Shown here: piece by piece, positions 35,043 to 46,871 of the stretch
How positions within the stretch are numbered: the first letter of the stretch is position 1
Layout: every line of letters starts with the position of its first letter
Program-made: the position numbers and the translations under genes
NCBI GenBank assembly: GCA_031310005.1
Contig: CM062384.1
Coordinates: 2,480,001 to 2,544,000, forward strand
Source of the DNA: Dactylellina haptotyla
Taxonomy: Eukaryota > Ascomycota > Orbiliomycetes > Orbiliales > Orbiliaceae
Reading direction: 5' to 3'
DNA length: 64,000 bases
The notes under the pieces: model-generated
What the model was told of the DNA's origin: nothing
Seen by the model: only the letters and a program-made list of their open reading frames with translations
Database searches by the model: none

Positions 35043-38000
35043 GGCGGCCGATCGATGCGAGCGAAAACCGGAGAGAAGAGGAACCGACGGCCAATCCCAT
35101 CAACCAGGCGCGATCGACTGTCCACGTTGCTGCCGTGCAGTATTCTTTGTCCAAGAAGGTCGACCCGGGGTTGGATTTGCGACTCGAGGTCGGTAAGGTG
35201 GAGCAAACAGACACTAAACGGGGCTGAAAGGGAAAAGAAAGAAAAGGCAAGACACCGAGAGAGAGAGAGAAAGATGGAGAGCCTCGCAGAGGACTAAAAC
35301 TATTCTCCCTTGCTACTGTACGAGTGAGTCGGATATTGGCTCGAGTGTCCGCGGGAGGAAGCTGTCTACTGCCAGAGTAAATGAGTGGCCAAAGAGGGAA
35401 GAAGGAGGGTGGGTGAGTCTGGCGATGGAGGAAGAAGGAGGAGGAGCGAGAAGAGGCTGTTGTTGTGGAAGTGTTGCGGTGAGGTTGTCCCCTGATTGCA
35501 CCCAACGCAGGTGGAGCCAGGCACGGAAGAGATGTGATTTGCGGGTGAACGAGTCGTTAACGCTCCACGGCCGCCGTTGTCGGTTCCATTGGGGTCTTGC
35601 TGCTATAAACGTGAGCCGGGTCCGCGTGCAGGCCGTTTGTCAGTCTGTCAGTCCTTCGTTCCGTCGAGAAGGAATGCGTCAGGAATGGAGGAGGAAGAAT
35701 TGAAGATGGGACATTTGCGACGGGGGCGGGAAGAAGAAAAGAGGAGGAGAGGAAAGAGGCTTTGCGGTGTCTGCCCTGCCCGCCCACACTCGCCCACCTG
35801 CAGCTGGAAGCACGCCAGTCAGGCACACAGATCAGACTAGTTTTAGTGACAGGAACAGCTACGGGCAGCTGTGCGTGGGATTGGTTCTGCGGTATCAGTA
35901 CGTAGGTACGGTCCAGGCGCGGCGGGTGGGGATATATTTGGCACCCGCTTCAATTTCTAGAAGTTCGACGCCGTAGCCTCGCTCGCATTTTCCGACCTCC
36001 AGCGGAATTACCACCTCACAACCTGAGATGGCATATCATGGCATGGCAATATGCACATAGATCGATCTTCGCTGTTATCCTGCGAGAAGGAGAGAATCAT
36101 CCCAAAGAAGCTTCCTGTCATGGCTTCCAAATCACCCCGGCATGGTTCGAACGTGCCACCATCATTTAAACATTTCCATGCTACTGCCTATTTCCCCGGG
36201 AAAATACAACAGCCTTCAACCACGGACGCCTCCCCGAAAGTAAGTCCTGTACTAGTACATACACACACAGAAAGAATACGGCAGATTCAGTTCATCTCAA
36301 ATGCTGGCTGCATGGGTTCATACGAGGGGAGAATCAAAGCGAGAGAGAACCCGGGTCGGTCTGTCTCGCTGTCGGGAGAAATTACACATCTCCACCGTTC
36401 CTCGTATATCGAACGATATTACTCAACTTTTGTTTGATATGACATTATACTCCAACCCAACTCATCCTCCTATTCTCACCCTAAAAATATCGTCTCCCCG
36501 CGTAACGCCTTTCCTGTCACCGGCGGATGCGGCGCCTTTGGCGCGTGCCCCGAAATTCCTCCCTCTACTATTTTAAAATGTATTATTGCATGAAAATATG
36601 GAAACGCTCCAGGCCGCCAGAGAGAAAATAAAGCAAAAAAACATACGGAAGGCACGAAAAAGAACCCAGACACAAAAGAAATATTCAGTGCAGGTCCGCT
36701 TTTCAAACCTTCCCCTTGTGTGTGAGCTGTCGCATGCGGACATGGGGGGACTGCTCCGGTGCAGTTGGACCTGAACGAAACTTTCTCATTTGCTGTTGGC
36801 CTGCCTTGCCTGGCCTGCAAGTTTCCCATGTTTCGTACTCTGTAAATCAGAGAGAGCACACAGGCGAAGAGCGCCCCGCGCACAAGTATGAGCGCTTCCA
36901 TCCCTAACGTGAAGTGTTAAAGATCTTACTATTTAAAAATCCTTTGTTATCTATTCTGGCTTGCCTAGACAGGTAACGTGCAGGTGCTACACGTCGCACG
37001 TTACATCTGCAGTGTGGATTTCAGAAAACTCTCTTTCCTCCAGTTTCTCCACCGAGGGCGTACTCTCATGATGATCCGATCTCAAATATCAGATCAGTCC
37101 GGGCGGATAATGATAAGGCACAGTATTGATCCCTCCAAGAAGAAAAAATACTAGGGCAAAAATCCTGTATCCAGCGGATGCAAAATGACCGACAAATGAA
37201 ATTTCGAAATCCACAAAAACACCCTAAACCTTCCCACTGAACGTTTCGCTTTGATGTCATTGGTAACAAAGCTCAGCCTTAGCTCACCGTTTCAACCCTC
37301 AAACGATTGGCCCAGGCTAGCCCAAGAGGCCATCGAGCGAACAGCCCGATGGCCAACCAAGATCCAGCTCTGCCAATCCCGCCATCCTCCATCGCCAAAC
37401 GATTGGCCGTCGTGGCACCCACGCCTTTCGCTGACGATCGCTGCACAATCCGACCCAGGAAAATGCCGAAAAGCTGGGTTTAAGCTTAATTACGACTTTC
37501 TCTCAGAGAGGTGACGACAGCTGCTTGAGGCGCTGTTTCTTCTGTAATCTTGGCTTTCACCGTGATCCACCCGCTCTGTTGTAACTATACCTCATGCAGT
37601 AAACCACAACGCTTTGCCCTCGATCATTCACGTTCAACAACAGCAAGAGCAAATCGAAACCTCACAGCCTAATGTTCCTCCGCACAATATGTCTTTCATA
37701 ACATGTCTTTCATATAATATAGCCCGCGCAACGAAACAATACCAAGCCCGGGAAGAAAGAAAGAAAATTATTATTCTGGAAGAACCCGTCCTTCTCGGCT
37801 AATCTACACATATTGCATCCATCCAGGTCCACCACGGTCACGACCAGAAAATCATTCTTTCACAATTAATCGCACGCATGCATCATGCAGGACTCTCTGT
37901 GTTGTTGTTTTCATTTCCCTTTTTCTCAAGCCTCGAGAAGAGGCGTAAGTTCGAGGCAAGGTTTCTCGGACTTCCACGTCCGCTCGCAACCTGCAACCCA

Positions 38001-40016
38001 TAACTCCCATAACACCCATGAACCCGCTTGCGTTGAGCAATTAATATCCATCCACACCCCTTCCAGTCCTGAGCAAATTACGGGATCTCACCACCAAAAA
38101 AATATCACACCCCATGCACGGTAAGTACATTGTAAATACCTCGTTCCTATACATATAAACTATAGAACCCCAGGTACCTTTAGCATTTTCATTATCTCTG
38201 CCCCTCGTACGTCTCGTGAGCAAACAGGAATACCCCAACACCTTCCAGAACGAGCCATGGGACATGGGTCGAGTCCTTTAATTTTTTGCGTGCGTGTGAA
38301 TATATATATTATATAATATATCCTTTCTTGCTTTCTCACCATTCGTACGTGAATACCAGGGGAGGTCGGCGGTGGTGTATATATCATTTAAGATTAAAGT
38401 TGATCCAACAGTCAGTTCGGAATATATTACCAGTACCGAAGTGCGCTAACCCAGAAATTCTTTTAATTTTTTAATTTTTTTTCATCCGTTCGAGAGGAAT
38501 GTGAAAACAGCCGGAAAGCGCAGTTGATAGACATTTGCTCACTTCCACTTACGCTCGCTCTTAGTTAAGCTTACTTGTTTGTACCTGTAACCCGTACACA
38601 AGACAATTCCTGACACTGCCGCAGAGATGTATAGAAAGAATGGAAGGTGGACACTTTGATGGATATAAAAATATATTTTTGTCTTTAAATGTTCTTTTGA
38701 CTTATATATATATATTATTATTTTTATTCGCTTTTCTTTCTTTCTAAATTTATTCTTTAAATGATTAATTTGCAGCGGATGAATAAGAAGTGTAGAAGTT
38801 TGTAAGCGTCATCGCATCGAAGCTTAAGAAGGATAAAAGGATGCCACCGTCAAAGTCGGGGCGTATGTACATGCCGTGAACATCATTATCGTAAGAGAAA
38901 AAAGAACAAATGCACCGAGGAAACATTAGACTCAAAACATTAAGAGGCTTTGCAAGCACACAAGAAAACCAAGAAGAGTAAATACATTTGAAAAGCAAAA
39001 CACCTATGAATATACAGGAAGTATCGGGTATTGGTAAGAATAAAAGGGTATACAGGTCATCATTATAAATTAACAGACAGACAAGGAAAAGGAGAAAAAA
39101 GCTAAACTAAATAAATCCAGAGAATGACAAAAAGAGAGGATCCTGACAAAGGGAAAGAGGGTCCGTTCCATGTTAGAGTTGAGAATTAATCCAGGGAGAG
39201 ATCCAGAGATTCATGGCCAAAGTAAAATGAGTTGTTTTAAGTCCCACGGACAAGGAGTAAACCTAGCTATGCTTTAATGATTCTTCATCAGTAAATCCAG
39301 GGGGTGGATATTCAAATATGTAATATGATTTTTTTTTCTTTCTGTTTACCACATTGCGAGTTTAGGACAGGCATGGTAGGGACCTTGCCCGTGGGACCGG
39401 AACAAACTCGTCAACGATGTGCCATGTAATAAAGCCGTACCTAAAAGAAGAGTCCAGGAGCAGAGATGGGGTTGTCGATAATCCAGAAGGGAAAACGGAG
39501 GCGGGGTTCCTCGGGTTCCTATATTCCTCGGGTTTCCTATAATTCTCCATGCCGGTCCACGCGGGTTATAACCAATAAAAAACGCACACATACACTCACA
39601 CTCCCTTAACATGTTTTTATGCTTGATATAAATGCAAAACAGGCCCAATTGAGAAACGAATTTTTTTGAAACCAAGGAAACTTTTTGTATCAAACCATAT
39701 TAAGCCCATTTCATCACCTATTCTATCAAGCAAAATTCCCAAACACAGACGGAGCACGCGCGAGCTTTGAACCAAGGATATAAGAGTAAGTATATAAAAA
39801 AAGAGATTGTAAAAAATATAACGCCAGAAGAAGAGATCCGGGAAGTGAGGTGGGGAGGAATTCCGAAGGGTCCAGGCTGAAGATCCACAGATATCCGGGT
39901 TTTCTGTCGTCGTATCAAAAATAATGTGTTATCCAAGGGAAAAGAAATCCGGTAAAGCGATTAAGAGAAAGTCCAAAAAGGAGGAAATCCAAAAGGAAAA
40001 AAGTTGGAAAGTTGTT
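35043..40016. other. 5-kb region without a confident gene
   Basis: Lies between palI (promoter side) and the 3' end of the next minus-strand gene. The first kilobase has GA/AG microsatellite runs (about 35257-35271) and overlapping open frames on both strands that look like composition effects. From about 38.2 kb on it is AT-rich. I found no domain, no splice-consistent chain of exons, and no transposon ends. A non-coding transcript or long leader of palI is possible. Confidence 0.5.
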
Positions 40017-41924
40017 TTAGTTTGGTTCAAGGTGCTGCAAGTACGCCTGAAATTCTGCGAGGTCCATTCCAAGAATTGCGCTCGTGTCCAAAGAAGACAC
40101 GTCCAGTCCTTGCGGTTGCGGAAAGGTGAAGAAGCCAGAGGTGGCGGTGTGTTCCTTCGGGGTATGATACTCCGAATGGGGTTCCTGGGCAGGTCCATAC
40201 CGTGGAAGAAGCTGATCGGTATCAACTCCGGATGCTCCTGGATCAAGATTCCATTGGGGATGTGCGTACGCTGTGTGAGCGGGCACGGAAGCTGCGGTCA
40301 TTGCTGCTGTCATTGCTGCTGTCATCTGCTGCTGCTTGCTATATCCAAGTGGGGAATGAGTCCGGGACGCGAATCTTGCCTGCTGCGGGCTATAGTAATG
40401 CATTCCAACGCTCTGAGGCGAGTTTGCTACGATGGGCGAGGTTGCGACATCTGCAAAGTTGTGAGTATTGGGTCCTAGAAGTCCTGTAGGTCCATAGGTT
40501 GGCATGATACCATTGTATCCAGCTTGAATTCCATAGAGTGGTTGTGCAGATGGGCCAGCAAATCCAGGAGGCATAGTAGGTGGTCCAAAAACCGGGGCAG
40601 CATTGTTTCGCTGTCCACGGAAGGGAGTAGATGGCGAGGCTGCTGCTACCTTACGATCCTGGGAGATAGTCCTAACAATAGCTGGCGATGTTGGTGGTGC
40701 TGGTGATTGCTGTTCAGGTCCACTAGTACTTTTATCCAGGCCAGAGAGAGCTGCTGGTGAGACAGGCTCAAGTGTATGTGGTGATTTCAATTCGTCCGGA
40801 TTGCCAGCAATGGCGGATACCACGGGAGAAGCTTGCTGAGTACCAGCTTCATCAAGTCCAGTCCTTTCACGGGAAGCCAAGATGTCGGCCAATTCCTGGT
40901 CGATGAGCTGGGCGAGCTGTTTGTTACCAGGCAGGGTTCTAACCAGCCTTGAAAAGCAGCCAGAAATGCTGGGTTCCTGGTTCCGGTCCTCCGGGGTTGG
41001 GGATCCATGTTTTATAATAAGGTCCAATACAAGTTCCAAGGGATTGACTACAAGAAAGAAAAGACCCGAATGGAACGGGAAAAATGAATTAGTTCATACG
41101 TACCGTTGAGAGGAAAAATCGCAACCGATATTCGATCTAACCCGAGGGTGGAAAGGAATCCTTATTCTTTGGATATAAATGCTGATTCAAAGACATCCAG
41201 GTCCCAGTCTTCTTTTGCATTATATCTTGATATTCTTTTGCCGGTTTGTTCCAGACCTCATCGTCGAGGAGTTTGTTCCTAGATTTGGGTAATAGTGAGG
41301 ATGGCATCCCAAGCACAGGGAGTAGGGATGTTTTCGATATATATTTATCGGCGGTAACAACTTACGTAATCTTGGAGATGTATTTGTATCTGTGGTCCCT
41401 GAGGTGGAGATACTTGCGGGGCTCATTCATCCATCGAGGATCCGGGTAAGATTCGCGGGTGGGGTTTTCCTCTTCACCGCATTTTTCGGGTGATTGTCCT
41501 GGTTTGGGTTCCTTACCAACTCGTCTCCGCTTAGTGGCTACCTCTGCCGCGACGGATTCTGATAAACGCCATGTGTTAGTACTTTTCAACCTTAAATGCA
41601 AGGGTCCTCGATCTTGTCGTTTGAAGAAAGTGTATCCCGAATATGGATAACCCGGGACAACACAAGAGTATTCATACCAGACACCGACTTTCTCCGTCTC
41701 TTTGGAGTTGGAGGCAGTGCTAAGGAAGGTGTAGTAGTGCTGCCAGCTTCAGTATCCTGTGATTTCGCCTCGAGGGGCCGCTTCATCGTGCTTGGGGTAG
41801 GGATAGACAGCTTCGGCTTCGGCTTCGGCAGCTGTGGCCGTGTGTATGCTCGTGAGTGAGGCATGTATGCAACTGAGTGGATATCTGAGGGCAAAGAGGG
41901 CATTTGCAACGCTGCTGCTGCCAT
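40017..41924 (-). CDS. Conserved-looking protein of unknown function
   Basis: Four exons: 41924-41678, 41558-41366, 41278-41142 and 41047-40017; phases agree, 535 residues. Introns are 87-119 nt, and the first has a textbook branch site (TACTAACAC). I chose the ATG at 41924 (MAAAALQMPSL); the frame stays open to 42020, which would add 32 residues. The N-terminus is Pro-rich with a nuclear-localisation-like PPTPKRRRK and a second KRRR. Residues ~115-200 form a dense, charged, Trp/Tyr-rich block (RWMNEPRKYLHLRDHRYKY, LLDDEVWNKPAKEYQDIM) that looks like the conserved domain, followed by a helix LELVLDLIIKHG. The C-terminal half is disordered, with a Met/Thr/Ala repeat (TAAMTAAM). I do not recognise the family; a nuclear regulatory role is inference. 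Confidence 0.75.
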
Positions 41925-44900
41925 TTTATAACAGCTTTGTGTAAAAATGGGAGGTGTTTTAGTAGAAAGCCTTGAAAGAAGCGATAGCGATGAGGGGGTG
42001 TGAGTCCCGAGATATAGCAATGACTGATATATCTACGGCGAACACGCTGTTGCAGAAAATGTGTTGTTGAGTGATATTGGCCTCCAGCCTCCAACACTCG
42101 GTTTCGGGGGGGGGGATTATTGCGTCTTCGAGGGCTTGGAAAGCACCGAGACGAAAAGAATTTTAGAAAAGGGATAATTCCAACGGATGGAAAAGCTATA
42201 TTTCTTAGCCGGCGAGGGGTTTGAAGCCACGCTGGACTGGATAGTTGTTAGAGTCTAGACCACCAGGTAATATCGAGCAAAAAATGACATAGTTGTGTGA
42301 GATGAGTTGGACAGTACCCCGCTCAACTCAGAGTCTTCTCTCAGCTCCTCCTGAATATCCAGCTGGCACAGCACGGGCAAAACAAGCTGTCACCAAACCC
42401 AATTCCAGAGTAGACGCAGCGGACTGCCGATCCTCAGAGTACAGTTGACGACGATGCCAGGCAGGCAGTATCAAAGTTCGCGAACCTCCAGGTAAAATCA
42501 GAGTTGAGTTTAGCGGCTGTTCGATAAAAGTAATATAGTAAATGTTGTCTGAGGCGAATCCACCAGGGGGGAAATGGATGTTCCGGCTGTTGGCAGGAGG
42601 GAGACAATTATCCTAGGTATCGTTTTTGTGCTTATTGCGTATCAGTTTGCAGTGGAATAGCCAGCGGCGCAGGTATATAGTATATTTCGTCTTATTTCTT
42701 CGAAACAAAGTGCTATGCGAGGGAGAATCGGACACAGCAAAAATGGATATCCGGGTGGCTCCCACGAGTCTTTTATTAGCTTTCTAAAGTCAATCGGGCT
42801 CCACAGCTGAAAAACCAGCGTGCGTGGCTTATTGTCCTTTTGCTCCCTTCTCGAGCATGGATACCCCTCCCGCTCCGATGGTTGGCTCTTGGGGGTTCGC
42901 TAAACCCATTCCTTGGCCAGTTACGATTTGCTGAATCTTGATTTTTAATATCAAACTGTACAGAAAGTCGCGGTGATGTGACTGAATCCTCAAGAAGGGA
43001 CGTCTGAGCACTAATGATCTGCTCATGGCCGATGTCACTACCTTGGTACACTGACGCCCAAAGGATCTCCGCATGCAGGGCCCTTGGTTGCAAGTCAGTC
43101 AAAGCTAGAACGCTCTGGCTTTCAGGCTTCCAAATGTTCTTTTTTTTGGGTTTTTGATTTGAGGGTTTTTCTGTTGTTGGTCGCGAGAAATGATGTTTTT
43201 CAGTGGTTTGCGGTACATTTTCCTTCCTCGGCCGGTCTGCCAATCGCACACGAGCTAATCTTGACCAAGCTAAAACCCCCCCGATCAACTGATCTCACAG
43301 GCCGCAAAGGCTCTCCCATTGGAACCCACTCGCTTCACCTGCCGCAAGAAGCATCGCTCATTGGGTCGAGTTTTGTTGAGATGCTGGAATGTTACAGCAA
43401 AGTTACGCAAGACCAGCGCTTAGGTAGAGTTTCTGATTTGAGGCTTGGTGAGGCTCTACGCCATTCGAAAAAGCCGGAATTTGGAAATTCCTTGCGGTAC
43501 TTAAGGAAAACAACAGCAACCAAGAACCTACCCGCCCTCGGAAAAGCCCACAAGCCCCAGTTCACGCAGTCCACAAGCCTTTTCCATGCAAGATGCTAAA
43601 CCGGGGAAGCATGGTGACCAACCCGAGCAGACGAGAGTGTATTAAATTTTGTCGATCACTCTTCTCCTTAAGATCGAGTGGTCTGACCTCTGAAAATCGA
43701 ATGTATTCTAGAATACAAAATTTTCAAAATCTCTAACTCTAAAACTCCTTTGTTTCGTAACATCATGATATTTCCTTGATTTTTATAGCTCGAGCGCTAT
43801 GGAAACACGTCAAAATTTGCCACTTGTTATAGGTCCCTGAATCCGACGGAATATTCATCCCATCCGAGATATCCAACTGAAAATCTTTAAACTGCGATTT
43901 TGAACCAATAGCGTCGCAGCGCCACTCAGACGCTGTTGTAACCGTGCGATGCAACACAACAGAACTGCCGTTCTTGCGCTGTATCTCACACGTTCGTAGT
44001 CGAAATTTCATCAGCCTCGAGAGATGAAATCCAGGAACGCAGAAGATTTGATGCAAATGAAAGGAAAACATGCATACCCGCCGTTCAACGGGTTTCTAAT
44101 TAATCGTTTTTTGGAAGGCGTAAATGTCCAAAGGATTACAATAACCTAGCCGGGCTCTCCCGGGAAGCCTGGGTCTAGCGATACCCGTCCGGGTCTCACC
44201 AAAACCGTAGCCACACTACAGCTGTGCACTTTTGACAATACCCATGTTGTCTCCGATAATTAATCGTGCAAAAAAGAGTCTTTCCGGATTCCGAATCGCT
44301 GTAGCTATAGCTATAAGTATAACACTCTCAGGTATTTAAAAAATCAACACACTCGATATTTAATTTCCATTTACTACCAAATAGTGTCTGGGAAGTGCCT
44401 TTGTCAGAGTTTCCAGATAACCAGCCAATTTCCTTAACCTGAAATAGATTTCTTTGCACGTATCATCCTTGAGAGCTTACTTTGCTAGCTTCAGACCTTA
44501 GCAAGCATGTCTTGCACGTGGACAGGACGCTTCAATTCAGCTTCTTCGTCCGGCTCCGATTCATCCGACAGAATGGGGTTCTGAGTCTATTCAGACCAGA
44601 GTGAATCGTTTTAGGCTTGTCGTAGCGATAGAATCGCGATATCGATCACAGTAACGGCGTTCGAGTCTTATAGATTTCAACGTGGTATTTAGATAGATTG
44701 CAACTACTTGTATTGCATCGGCCCTTTGTCGCCCCCAAATTCAGGACTCCACTAGCTCTTGCGGCTGACTTTTTCAACATTTTGGCAATCCGAATCAAGT
44801 ATGAACAAGCGGAATATATATGAGCGAGATCTTAAGAGCTGCACGCTTTTTTAAAAACAGCGACATGGAATTCGTAATAGAAATTGGACTCATATCTCTT

Positions 44901-46098
44901 TCTTCCATCTCCCCACTCTTTATCGTTTAGCAAAACTAGAGTGACGCTTGGTTGCCTAGGCCACCAAAGGAACCATGGTAGACGTCTTATAAATCTGGAA
45001 TGTGCTTCCGAATAGAAGCCTCGTTCTCGCCAAATCGCACTTTTCACCAAGATCTAGTCGCCAGTTCTAGACGTCATACCGATTTGGCACCGAGCTCATC
45101 TTTTCTCGGAGCTGAATATTGTCGCAGGCTATATCGCTATCAGAAGGCCTTTATTATAAAAGCCTCATATCTCGGGAACTTTGCCCAGATTGGTCGACGT
45201 CTTATACCCAGCCACCGATAATCGCACGCCGACATGTTGTCATGCAACTTCAACTTTTAGCTTCTTCCACATCGGCGATGTTTCGCCCGGAGTTCCGTCT
45301 CGATACACAAGGGAAATAGATGCCTAGTTCACCACGCATGATTCTTGATGACTAAATGAATGGACCCATGGTTATTGTGAAGGTTTCGATGATATGGGAA
45401 TATTAGAAGAACTGTTTTTATGAGCTGCATTTCTACTAGGCGGGAGTGGCTGGGCGGATAGGTGTTGCATGTGCATATGTGCATATATGCTGTGCATCGC
45501 TGGAATTCACCATTGAAATATTACGCTCCTGCATCTCTAGATTGAGCTATCTTGACAATTCGAGAAACATTTAGTCAGAAGCAGTTCTTTAGGTTTGCTT
45601 GAAAAGGATTGGTTGTGTGATTGTTGGTGGCTGGTTGCGAGACTAATTGGGCCTAGAGCGTGCGCATCGCGTAAATTAAGCTTGCCGACACCGAAAGTTG
45701 CATTTTGGTGGTCTCGCAGGCCAGACAACACAAAAATCTATTTTGGCAACAACGCAACCTCGAGCATATGGACAACACATTTTGGGCCGCTGGTAGTCTT
45801 GAACCCAGACTGTTGCTCAGGTGGAGTGGTTAAAGCGGTCCTCATTCCGGTCGGATATTGTACCTGTTGTCCATGCAAAATCTACGTTGCAATCTACTAT
45901 TGAGAAAAGTCTATTCTTAAAGCTGGTGGGAAGATTTTGGATCATTTAGTTGTTACCGAGGCTTTTTGATCAGCGTCACAACTTTGCCTAGGTACAAGAT
46001 TGCGAAGCTTTTCAGCTAGGCAGATTTTAAATTTAAAGCGTTTAAGTCCTTTCTGTAAACATTAAACCCAAAGCACATCTATATGTCTATCTCGTCAA
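41925..46098. other. 4.2-kb region without a confident gene
   Basis: Contains the promoter of the preceding minus-strand gene, including a run of ten G at 42106-42115, then mixed sequence. The longest open stretches (42776-43288 minus and 43084-43599 plus) overlap each other on opposite strands and have no domain, signal peptide or biased composition. Toward 44-46 kb the sequence is AT-rich. I see no transposon ends. Confidence 0.5.
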
Positions 46099-46695
46099 TC
46101 ACCACCACTTCGAACCAGCAGCATCAATTTGGGCGGTGACAGGGCCCCAATTCCAACTTGCGGCTGCGACTGCATCAGCTACGCATTGGTAATTCGGCGT
46201 GACGAAGGCCCCGGATATCTCGAATGTAGCATGTCCCCAAGTGGGAGGAGGTCCCTCATCGTAGTAAAACTGCCATTCCCACACGTAGTCCCAAGCATAG
46301 CACTTGCCGCGGATATTATCCAACAATCCGGCACCCCAGTCGTCATCCCATTCGCCCCAAGTATCGAGGCGGAAGTACCAGATAGCATAGACTCCGCTAC
46401 CGTGCCAGTAGTGAATCCAGCATGAGCCCTGGTCACGCTTCTCGAGTCCGGCGATATCCTTTTTGGCAATAGACATGCCGCGATCAACAGAATCCTTCTT
46501 GACAACCGACTTGTCAATATTAACGGCATCTTTCTTGACAACAATCTTGTCAAGGTCAACGACGTCTTTCTTGACAACGATATTGTCCAACTTGCTGACT
46601 TCTGGAGTGACGCCGCGTTCCCTAATCGCCGGCGAAGGAACAGCGGAGGCAATGGCTAGCATTGCGGCTAAGAAAGGGAGCTTTGGTAGGAGCAT
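46099..46695 (-). CDS. Kex2-type precursor of a Trp-rich secreted protein
   Basis: A single exon of 198 residues. A signal peptide (LLPKLPFLAAMLAIASAVPS) leads into a propeptide with four exact-length 12-residue repeats (residues 39-86; IVVKKDVVDLDK, IVVKKDAVNIDK and two diverged copies), each with a KKD dibasic step. The last repeat ends LEKRD, a strong Kex2 site. Cleavage would release a ~111-residue domain beginning DQGSCW with 14 Trp (about 13%) and three Cys, containing DTWGEWDDDWGAGLLDNIRG. I do not recognise the domain. The layout of signal, repeat pro-region, KR and compact mature part recalls secreted effectors, killer-type proteins and Kex2-processed proteins; which applies is unknown. 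A TATA box stands 170 bp upstream of the start. Confidence 0.8.
   Translation of the reverse strand: MLLPKLPFLAAMLAIASAVPSPAIRERGVTPEVSKLDNIVVKKDVVDLDKIVVKKDAVNIDKSVVKKDSVDRGMSIAKKDIAGLEKRDQGSCWIHYWHGSGVYAIWYFRLDTWGEWDDDWGAGLLDNIRGKCYAWDYVWEWQFYYDEGPPPTWGHATFEISGAFVTPNYQCVADAVAAASWNWGPVTAQIDAAGSKWW
46438..46581 (-). repeat. Four tandem 36-bp coding repeats in the propeptide
   Basis: They encode residues 39-86 of the Trp-rich precursor. Units one and two are nearly identical (IVVKKD at the start, DK at the end), unit three keeps VVKKD, and unit four keeps KKD and runs into the KR cleavage site. Confidence 0.85.
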
Positions 46696-46863
46696 CGCTA
46701 TGTCGTGTTTCTTGTTAGCCTACAATCAGAAGAAACTTGATATTGGAATTGTCTATCTTACTGGAGATTGATTCTTTATACTACTCGTAAGCTGTGTAAG
46801 ATGCTTCTGTCTTCTAGAGCTCTGGGGGATTTTTGGGAGACCCAGAAGAAGATTTTGCTGCCC

Positions 46864-46871
46864 TATTTATA
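46864..46871 (-). promoter_or_regulatory. TATA box of the Trp-rich precursor gene
   Basis: Read on the minus strand the sequence is GTATAAATAGGG, a near-perfect TATA element, 170 bp before the ATG at 46695. This is a plausible distance for a short 5' leader and suggests an inducible gene. Confidence 0.45.

Noticed and set aside
40300-40345. Trinucleotide-type repeat in the 535-residue protein gene
   Set aside because: It encodes a short TAAM repeat in a disordered region; ordinary slippage, not a separate element.
42776-43599. Two 170-codon frames overlapping on opposite strands
   Set aside because: No domain, no signal peptide, no constrained composition; mutual overlap is typical of chance frames.
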